From NCBI GenBank assembly GCA_027618625.1, contig JAQCER010000031.1, positions 1 to 12,315 on the forward strand: 12,315 nt of DNA. Reading direction: 5' to 3'. Position 1 is the first letter of the stretch; every line of letters begins with the position of its first letter. The position numbers and the translations under genes were made by a program. The DNA is from Verrucomicrobiota bacterium (GTDB taxonomy: Bacteria > Verrucomicrobiota > Verrucomicrobiia > Verrucomicrobiales > DEV007). The notes under the pieces were generated by a model. That model did not search any database, was not told the origin of the DNA, and saw nothing but the letters and a program-made list of their open reading frames with translations. Shown piece by piece: positions 6,522 through 12,315 of this stretch.

Positions 6522-7976
6522 ATGGTCGATGAATCCTTATTAGCTCCGACTCTGGTTTGTTTTCGACAGGATTTACGCTTGTCCGACAATCCCGCACTGG
6601 CGGCGGCGGTTGATCGCGGCGGTCCAGTGATCCCGGTTTTCATCTGGTCGCCGGAAGAGGATGGAGTCTGGCGTCCCGGCGCAGCTTCCGAATGGTGGCT
6701 GAATCGATCACTGGCGGCACTGAGCGCCGAGATCGAAAAGCGGGGCTCCAGGCTGATTATCCGCCGCGGTCCGACCCGCGCGGCAGTGCACGATCTGTTG
6801 GCGGAGACTGGCGCCTCCGCCGTGTTTTGGAATCGCCGCTACGAACCGGCTGCGGTAGCCCGGGATCGCGATTTCAAAGCGGAACTCCGGGAGCGCGGCT
6901 TATCTGTAGCGAGCTTTAATGGCAGCCTGCTGTTTGAACCGTGGGCAATCCGAAATGGCAGTGGACAGCCGTTTCGGGTCTTTACGCCATTCTGGCGGAC
7001 TTGCCTGACCAATGCCCCAGCGCTACCTTCGAAGGACGCGTCCGGCAGGCTTCGCGCACCCGAAACATGGCCCTGCTCATTAAAGCTGCCAGAACTCGGC
7101 CTCGAACCGTCAATTAATTGGGCAGGCGGACTGGGAGCGATGTGGCAGCCGGGCGAAGCCGGCGCAAAAATCCAACTGCAACGTTTTCGTGAAGAAGCAA
7201 TTCAGGACTATCCCGTGGGCAGGGACAAGCCTGATGTCATCGGCACGTCGCGGCTTTCACCGCATCTGCATTTTGGCGAAATCAGTCCCGGGCAGGTCTG
7301 GCGAGCGGTCCAGAACCTGATGAGCCAAGGCATTGCCGGCAACCGCGCCGCATGCGAGGCCTATCTCAGGCAGCTTGGTTGGCGGGAATTTGCCCACCAA
7401 CTTCTCTATCATCATCCCGAATCCCCGGAGCAGGCACTCCGGCCGGAGTTTGCGACCTTCCCGTGGAAGACCGATCCGAGGACGCTGCGGACGTGGACGC
7501 GGGGCAAGACCGGTTACCCGCTGGTCGATGCGGGAATGCGTGAGTTGTGGCACACCGGATGGATGCACAACCGGGTGAGAATGGTAGTCGCCTCATTTCT
7601 CGTCAAGCACTTATTGATCGGGTGGCAGGAAGGCGCGGCCTGGTTCTGGGACACGCTGGTCGATGCGGACCTGGCCAACAATACTCTCGGATGGCAATGG
7701 GTGGCAGGTTGTGGCGCTGATGCAGCACCCTATTTCAGAATCTTTAATCCCGTCATTCAGGGTGAGAAGTTCGATCCTTCCGGGGCATACGTCCGTCGGT
7801 GGGTTCCGGAACTGGCTGGCATGCCGGACGAATGGATACACAAGCCCTGGAAAGCGCCGGCAACAATACTCAGCAAAGCCGGAGTCGAGTTCGGGAAAAC
7901 GTACCCGGCGCCAATCGTGGATCATGATGCGGCGCGCAAACGCGCACTGGCGGCTCTGCAAACCATAAGAAGATGA
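6522..7976 (+). CDS. phr: Deoxyribodipyrimidine photolyase (class I CPD type)
   Basis: This is a 484-residue light-driven flavoenzyme that reverses UV-induced pyrimidine dimers. Residues about 9-135 form the Rossmann-like antenna domain (LVCFRQDLRLSDNPAL; VFIWSPEEDG). The FAD-binding helical domain follows: GTSRLSPHLHFGEIS, LRQLGWREFAHQLL, TGYPLVDAGMRELWHTGWMHNRVRM, then DADLANNTLGWQWVAGCGADAAPYFRIFNP. Asn386-Asn387 in ANNTLGW match the flavin-proximal Asn of photolyases, and the tryptophans needed for electron transfer are present. Length is normal. A 94-bp gap precedes it, so it may have its own promoter, though none is clear; the start ATG 6522 has no good Shine-Dalgarno site. ATGA joins it to the DCC gene. 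FolE upstream could feed the pterin/folate antenna. CPD repair is preferred over a cryptochrome role, but the two cannot be separated by eye. Confidence 0.95.
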   Translation: MVDESLLAPTLVCFRQDLRLSDNPALAAAVDRGGPVIPVFIWSPEEDGVWRPGAASEWWLNRSLAALSAEIEKRGSRLIIRRGPTRAAVHDLLAETGASAVFWNRRYEPAAVARDRDFKAELRERGLSVASFNGSLLFEPWAIRNGSGQPFRVFTPFWRTCLTNAPALPSKDASGRLRAPETWPCSLKLPELGLEPSINWAGGLGAMWQPGEAGAKIQLQRFREEAIQDYPVGRDKPDVIGTSRLSPHLHFGEISPGQVWRAVQNLMSQGIAGNRAACEAYLRQLGWREFAHQLLYHHPESPEQALRPEFATFPWKTDPRTLRTWTRGKTGYPLVDAGMRELWHTGWMHNRVRMVVASFLVKHLLIGWQEGAAWFWDTLVDADLANNTLGWQWVAGCGADAAPYFRIFNPVIQGEKFDPSGAYVRRWVPELAGMPDEWIHKPWKAPATILSKAGVEFGKTYPAPIVDHDAARKRALAALQTIRR

Positions 7977-8383
7977 TAAAGGTTATGAAGCAATACGCAG
8001 TCGTCGTGTTTGATGGAGAGTGCAGCTTCTGTAATGGCTGGATTGACTTCCTGCTGCGCTTCGACAGGAAAGAGGTTTTTCGCTTCGCCGCGCGTCAATC
8101 TGAAACCGGAGCAGCGTTTGCGTCGCAAAGCGGTCTTCCTCCGGGCGGCACCGGTTCCATCATCGTCGTCGAGGACCAGCGTATCCGCCTTCGCTCCGAC
8201 GCGGTTCTGCGCATGCTGACCTTGCTCGGGCTGCCCTTCTCTGTTCTGGGAATCTTCCGGTTGGTCCCGGCTGCGCTGCGCGATTTTGTCTACGATGTGA
8301 TCGCACGCAATCGGAAACGCTGGTTTGGCAAGACTATACAGTGCCGTGTACCTGCGCCATCAGAACTGCACCGATTTATCTGA
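7973..8383 (+). CDS. DCC-family (DUF393) thiol-disulfide oxidoreductase-like protein
   Basis: This 136-residue protein belongs to the DCC/DUF393 family, named for the N-terminal DxxCxxC signature. Here it is VVFDGECSFCNGWIDFLLRFD, with Cys17 and Cys20 forming a thioredoxin-like CxxC. FAARQSETG and IIVVEDQRIRLRSDAVLRML are the usual following blocks, and LFRLVPAALRDFVYDVIARNRKRWFG is the typical basic C-terminal helix. No signal peptide is present. The biochemical role of the family is unproven; membership in thiol redox chemistry is inferred from the CxxC. It overlaps phr by ATGA, so it is co-translated with the photolyase. A second ATG at 7985 is possible. It is the last gene of the plus-strand train. 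Confidence 0.92.
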   Translation: MIKVMKQYAVVVFDGECSFCNGWIDFLLRFDRKEVFRFAARQSETGAAFASQSGLPPGGTGSIIVVEDQRIRLRSDAVLRMLTLLGLPFSVLGIFRLVPAALRDFVYDVIARNRKRWFGKTIQCRVPAPSELHRFI

Positions 8384-8419
8384 TTGGTGCAGTTGTCTGA
8401 AGGTTGGGCCACCTCACAG

Positions 8420-8830
8420 CTACGGCACTTGACGCCGCATGCGGAGGTGCTGCCTCACGGCGCCGCCAGGTTGCTCGTGCAGGCGCTCAATGGTGAGCCA
8501 TTCCCCTCCCGGGTCCATCGAACGGCGATCCTCAATCCGGCGCGCATTGCCGCTTACCTCGGACCGAGCTTCCACGACAAGCGCGGCATCCTCCCAGAAC
8601 GCCCGGATTTGGCGCTCTCGGCCACGGATCATGATTGTCACCACGTCCCCGCCGATTGTCAGATCGCGGTCGACCGTGGTGTCACCGTTCGCGTCTTTTT
8701 GCCGGGTCCGGATGCGCAACTGAGGGTCCAAGTGCGCAATCGTGTCCAGGCGCCATTCCGGCGGCGGCAGAAAACCCAAATCGCTTTCGCCGCGGATCAA
8801 CTTCCAGACTCCCGTAAAATCAGGGCGCAT
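8420..8830 (-). CDS. Hypothetical beta-rich protein (Acidobacteriota-like)
   Basis: This 136-residue protein starts MRPDFTGVWKLIRGESDLGFLPPPEW and continues with alternating strands (IMIRGRERQIRAFWEDAALVVEAR; RRIEDRRSMDPGGEWLTIERL). The pattern DFxGxWKLxxxxSDFGxxPxP, later WxxxALVVE and a closing xLTIER strand, resembles lipocalin-like hypothetical proteins I associate with Acidobacteriota. Those usually carry a signal peptide; this one has none, and an in-frame TAA sits eight codons upstream of the ATG. There is no recognisable Shine-Dalgarno site, and the mobile element begins only 33 bp upstream. The 5' end or promoter may therefore have been lost by the element's arrival. It converges with the DCC gene (36 bp apart) and ends in TAG. 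Function unknown. Confidence 0.65.
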   Translation of the reverse strand: MRPDFTGVWKLIRGESDLGFLPPPEWRLDTIAHLDPQLRIRTRQKDANGDTTVDRDLTIGGDVVTIMIRGRERQIRAFWEDAALVVEARSEVSGNARRIEDRRSMDPGGEWLTIERLHEQPGGAVRQHLRMRRQVP

Positions 8831-8863
8831 ATGACAATTGTATGCGGCCGGGCCTTAAGCATC

Positions 8864-8970
8864 TGAGAACGGCACTGCAAAACTAGACCACTTCTGCGGT
8901 CTGGTTTTCCGGCGCCTTCCGGCTCCTTCACTCCGCCGCTCTGTGGTCTAGTTTTGCAGTGCCGTTCTCA
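8864..8970. mobile_element. Complete 107-bp MITE-like element, copy 2
   Basis: The ends are perfect 28-bp inverted repeats: 8864-8891 (TGAGAACGGCACTGCAAAAC...) and 8943-8970 (its exact complement). The 51-bp interior is GC-rich and codes for nothing, so movement would need a transposase supplied elsewhere. ATC occurs on both outer flanks (8861-8863 and 8971-8973), a possible 3-bp target duplication but easily chance. The left flank is the upstream region of the hypothetical gene while the right flank is inside hsdR, so the flanks do not appear to come from one original target. I do not recognise the parent IS family. Confidence 0.85.
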
Positions 8971-9393
8971 ATCTGGAGCGCACCGGATACCCGAAGACGT
9001 CTATTGGATGGATTGGCGGAGAAGGGTTTCGGCTACGACCAGCTAGCGGAGATGCAGAAGATCATCGATGCAGAGAAGAGCGACCTGTTCGACGTGTTGG
9101 CCCATGTTGCCTATGCCATGCCGCCTGTCACCCGCGATGCCAGAGCTTCCCAGGCCAGGGTCCACATCCATTCTCATTTCACAGCTAAGCAGCAGGCTTT
9201 CCTCGACTTCGTACTACAGCACTACGTCAGCGTCGGCGTGGCGGAATTGGATCAGGAAAAGCTGACGCCCTTGCTGCGACTCAAGTACCACCACTCGATA
9301 GCCGATGCTGTGGCCGATCTTGGGAGACCTGAGGAGATTGGCGGGCTGTTCGCCGGTTTCCAGAGGTACCTTTACCAGGAGGGTGCGGAATGA
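8971..9393 (+). pseudogene. hsdR: C-terminal remnant of type I restriction subunit HsdR
   Basis: About 140 residues match the C-terminal end of EcoEI-type HsdR, the motor and nuclease subunit of type I restriction enzymes: IWSAPDTRRRLLDGLAEKGFG, DAEKSDLFDVLAHVAYAMPP, AKQQAFLDFVLQHYVSVGVAEL, LLRLKYHHSIADAVADLG, and FQRYLYQEGAE before TGA. This tail normally contacts the rest of the complex. The helicase and nuclease domains, several hundred residues, are missing: family similarity begins at the very first codon after the element. A GTG within the element end (8959) could start a short ORF, but the product would lack all catalytic parts. No hsdM or hsdS is in the window. Confidence 0.88.
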
Positions 9394-9427
9394 GCTTGCG
9401 GGATGTGATTGGCCGGAGGGGTAAGAC

Positions 9428-9595
9428 ATGGGTTCACAAACTATCTGGGGGATTCACGCTGGCAAGGGTGGGGAGGCCCACGCGCTCTTTCTTAAGAAGA
9501 ATGTTGTCGCGCTTGGCTTTACGGCAATGGGCAGACGCCTAGCGCCGTCGCATTTGTGGACTAACTTGTGGACTGATCCGCGACCTAGCAAATAA
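9428..9595 (+). pseudogene. N-terminal stub of an Mrr-like restriction protein
   Basis: A 55-codon ORF starts at ATG 9428 behind a strong Shine-Dalgarno site (GGAGG, 9415-9419, 8 nt spacing). Residues 1-36 (TIWGIHAGKGGEAHALFLKK, then NVVALGFTAMG) match the start of a family of restriction-system proteins with a C-terminal Mrr-type nuclease, which usually begin xVWGIHAGKTGDADxLFLKK and number several hundred residues. After MG the expected DLxxL sequence is replaced by unrelated residues and TAA at 9593. The break therefore falls near 9530. The nuclease domain is absent. It lies 35 nt after the hsdR stop, consistent with a decayed restriction island. Confidence 0.65.
9554..9577. repeat. Short tandem repeat, 2 x 12 bp
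   Basis: TTGTGGACTAAC is followed directly by TTGTGGACTGAT, identical in the first 9 bases and 10 of 12 overall. It lies between the Mrr-like stub break point and the 3' end of the tRNA-Ser gene, where integrase-binding or attachment sequences would be expected. It may be a leftover arm site or chance. Confidence 0.5.
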
Positions 9596-9613
9596 GTCCC
9601 GTAGAATCAGTAC

Positions 9614-9707
<94 letters not shown>

Positions 9708-9765
9708 GCAGAAGGGGGTTGAAGTATCGATCTTAGCAATAGGAGGGTGCAGGTCGCATGCGGGC

Positions 9766-12234
9766 CTAGCTGCTCTTGGCGGTCACGGTCCCCACGCCGA
9801 CTCTGCGCCCTGCCGTCAGCTTGGTCGATGGGGCCCCTTGCAGTACTTTGGCCAAGGCTTTCAGCTGCCCGCCGTCGCCGAGCAGTTGTTCGAAGCGCTC
9901 GGGCGCTACCGGTTTGCTGGCGAGGTAGCCTTGGAAGTAGTCGCACCCGGAACGGCTGAGGTAGGCCAGCTGTTCCGGAGTCTCCACGCCCTCGGCTGTG
10001 ACTTTCAAGCGCAGACGGTGAGCCAGGTCGATGAGGCCTTCGGCTACGGCGCGGGCTTTTGCGTCGACGGTCAGGTCGGCGACGAATGAGCGGTCGATCT
10101 TGAGCGAGTTGAAGGACAGAGTGCGCAGGTATCCCAGGGACGAATAGCCGGTGCCGAAATCATCGATTGCGATCGATACGCCGAGTTGGCGAAGCCGATC
10201 GATCAGCTTTGAAGCCTCTTCCAGGTTCATCATCAGCGCCGTCTCGGTCAATTCGAGGTCAAGAAAAGACGGAGATAGACCGGTCTCGGCCAAGATGCGC
10301 TCGACGGTCTCCGGAAAATGCTTGAGTTGGAGCTGCTTCGCCGAAAGGTTAACAGCCATACGAATCGAGGGATGACCGGCCTTCTGCCAAGCCAAGGTTT
10401 GAAGGCAAGCTTCGCGCAGCGCCCATTCGCCGATCTCCTAGATGAAGCCGTGCTCTTCGGCCATGGGAATAAACTCCGCGGGCCCGACGACTTGCTCAGG
10501 CGTCCTCTGCCAGCGGATGAGAGCTTCGGCGCCGACGATGCGTCCAGTCGACAGCGTGAGGATAGGTTGGTAATTGAGGAAGAACTCTCCGCGGCCGAGA
10601 GCTTTGGCGAGATCGTTCTCCAGCGAGTAGCTGCGAATGGCTTTCTCATGCATCTCGTTATTGAAAATCGAAATCTCGCCGTTCCGTAGAGCCTTGGCGC
10701 TGTACATGGCCGTGTCGGCGTTACGCAGCATGTCTTCGGCGCGTTCCACGCCGGTGTTGCTGAAGGCGATACCAACACTCACGCCGGTGCTGAGTTCGTG
10801 TTCGCCAATCTGGACGGGCGCACGTAAGGAGCGCTGGAAACGCGTTGCGACTGTGATCGCGTTCTCCGGATCGCGTAGATCTTCGAGCAGCGCAACAAAT
10901 TCGTCGCCGCCGAAGCGGGCGAGGATATCTCCGCGCTTCTCGCGCAGACAAGTCCGTAGTCTGGCTGCCGTCGAAGCGAGCAACTGATCGCCGACCATGT
11001 GGCCGTGGGTGTCGTTGACGATCTTGAAGCGGTCGAGGTCCATGAAGATCACAGCGAAGAGAGAGCCGCCGTGGCGGGCCGCTTCGAGAGCGCGGTCGAG
11101 GCGTACCATGAAGGCTTTGCGGTTGGCCAGGCCGGTTAGACGGTCCTGGAAGGCGTCGTCGAGGATTTGCTTCTCGGCCACGACAAGATGGGTGACGTCG
11201 GTTTGTAGTCCGGCAATCGCAACAGGATTGCCTTCCTTGTCGCGCAGCGCAGTGCCCCTAGAAAGAGCCCAAATGTAGGAGCCGTCGCGCTTTTGGATCC
11301 GATATTGGCTCTGGAACCGAGGCGTCCGTCCGTAAAGATGTGCCGAGAGGTCTTCCTTCACCTGCGGCAGGTAGTGCGGGTGGATTCGGTTGAACCAGGC
11401 GTCGGGCTTGCCGGAGATTTCCTCGGCGCCGAAGTCCAACATCGCCGCCCATTGTTGGGAGAACTGACACTTGTCCGTTTTGAGGTCCCAAAACCAATGA
11501 CCGTCCCCGGCGCCCTGAATGAGTTCTAGGCGGGCCTCCAACTGGCGATTCCGGCGGATGGCCCTATCGGCTTGAGACAGCCGATCCGACTCGGACACGG
11601 AATCGCTCAAGACGGCGGATTCACGAGCCTTCGAGATGTAGGGCGCCATGCTCAGGAAAGGGACTAGCGAGGCGGCGAATGCCAAGACACCATCAGGCGG
11701 CGCGTCGAATTGGTAGGTCACGGAAATCCAAGCGATGGAGGAGCAAGCCTAGAGTCCAATGGCCCAGCGGGGCCAGATCATGAGATAACCGGCCGCGACA
11801 TTCACCAGTCCGGTGGCTAGGGCGTAGCCCAGGGAACCGGTATAGGCGTAGTGCGTGATCTGCAGGCCGACGGCGGAACTGACGACGATTGCGGCGATGA
11901 CGCGCCGGGGAATCGCTAGAAATCGCACCCGAATAATCACCCACGAGACAGCACAGAGCACAGCTGAACCGAGAGTCAGTGTGACGAGATCGTCGGCCCG
12001 GCTGCCCAGCGTCACGGCGTCGTAGAGTGCCTGAAAGGCTAGCAGCAGAGCGGCAGCGGGCAGACCGAGACGCAGTTCCGACTCGATCACATGCTCGATT
12101 CGTCGATCGACCACCGCAGGGGCGGGCTTAGGCGGGCTCGCGGAGCCAGTACTCTGTTTCTTCACAACTTGTATGAGGGCATTTGGGCGAATGACCCCGC
12201 TTCTAGTTTCTGCTGCATGCGGCAAAGCGCCCAT
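9766..12234 (-). pseudogene. Membrane-PAS-GGDEF-EAL protein gene with two in-frame TAG codons
   Basis: One frame of 823 codons encodes a cyclic-di-GMP turnover protein, interrupted by TAG at 11749-11751 (codon 162) and 10438-10440 (codon 599). The order is a hydrophobic N-terminus of about six membrane segments (to roughly 11640), a PAS domain (WFWDLKTDKCQFSQQW, HPHYLPQVKEDL), a GGDEF domain (DRLTGLANRKAF, FMDLDRFKIVNDTHGH, RFGGDEF at 10897-10911) and an EAL domain (GAEALIRW with EAL at 10519-10527, [43 protein letters not shown]). Catalytic motifs of both domains are intact. The first TAG lies in a membrane segment; the second splits the EAL domain between EAL and the other catalytic residues (GFI-TAG-EIGEW). 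Without readthrough the diguanylate cyclase could survive only by reinitiation, for example GTG 11721. The start is uncertain: ATG 12234 or GTG 12165, neither with a clear Shine-Dalgarno site. The final stop is also TAG. Confidence 0.9.
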
Positions 12235-12238
12235 AGGC

Positions 12239-12250
12239 GGCCGTACGGCC
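12239..12250. repeat. 12-bp perfect palindrome
   Basis: GGCCGTACGGCC is self-complementary and lies 5 bp upstream of ATG 12234 of the minus-strand GGDEF-EAL gene. It might be a binding site or hinder that start codon, favouring GTG 12165. The rest of 12251-12315 shows no gene or clear signal. Confidence 0.3.
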
Positions 12251-12315
12251 CCCGATCCGTTGGTAAGCGAGGAGCAGCAGCGGCGTGGGAAGCGGAGAGT
12301 CTAGTAAGCAGGGGC

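Noticed and set aside
8384..8866. Plus-strand ORF of 160 codons after the DCC gene
   Set aside because: The opposite strand (8420-8830) has the better protein pattern (DFTGVWKL, LVVEAR, LTIERL). The plus ORF has no recognisable motif, although neither strand is proven.
8861..8973. Copy 2 as a simple insertion of the element into hsdR with an ATC duplication
   Set aside because: The left side would have to be HsdR sequence, but it is the upstream region of an unrelated minus-strand gene. Three matching bases are weak evidence alone.
9390..9542. ORF overlapping the hsdR stop by ATGA
   Set aside because: The overlapping ORF at 9428 has a strong Shine-Dalgarno site and family similarity; this one is basic and featureless.

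Overview
The window is about 12.3 kb of GC-rich bacterial chromosome. Protein types such as the short beta-rich protein at 8420-8830, the ArsA/small-protein pair and the HsdR relic look like those of soil Acidobacteriota (Bryobacterales/Solibacter-like). That assignment is inferred from memory of families; no marker gene is present.

Layout. (1) 1-66 is the right part of a short non-coding mobile element (MITE-like). (2) 139-1383 holds a divergent pair: an XRE-cupin regulator on the minus strand and a secreted fasciclin-domain protein on the plus strand. (3) 1560-8383 is a tightly packed plus-strand gene train: folE (interrupted by one in-frame TAG), an SRPBCC protein, an SDR/DUF2867 protein, a second SRPBCC protein (probable CTG start), an exported Bcp-type peroxiredoxin, an ArsA-HSP20 ATPase, an 83-residue CxC protein, a photolyase and a DCC-family (DUF393) protein. 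(4) A minus-strand hypothetical gene (8420-8830) converges on it. (5) 8864-8970 is a complete 107-bp second copy of the element, with perfect 28-bp inverted ends and the same orientation as copy 1. (6) Directly after it come the C-terminal end of a type I restriction subunit HsdR (8971-9393) and the N-terminal stub of an Mrr-like restriction protein (9428-9595), then tRNA-Ser(GGA) on the minus strand (9618-9707). (7) 9766-12234 is a minus-strand membrane-PAS-GGDEF-EAL gene, all in one frame but interrupted by two TAG codons.

How it fits together. The gene train reads like a photo-oxidative or membrane-stress cassette: photolyase for UV damage, FolE for pterin/folate cofactor supply, a peroxiredoxin and a DCC thiol protein for redox work, and an SDR plus SRPBCC proteins probably acting on hydrophobic ligands. 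A cupin-type regulator and a fasciclin protein stand at its head. It lies between two direct copies of the element, and the right copy abuts a beheaded hsdR. This suggests that the whole block (67-8863) moved into, or was rearranged into, a restriction locus beside a tRNA-Ser gene. The prediction is that the missing 5' part of hsdR lies just left of the window.

Three otherwise intact coding stretches are broken only by TAG (one in folE, two in the GGDEF-EAL gene). Simple nonsense mutation or sequence error is the most likely cause, but the uniform use of TAG deserves a check for amber suppression.
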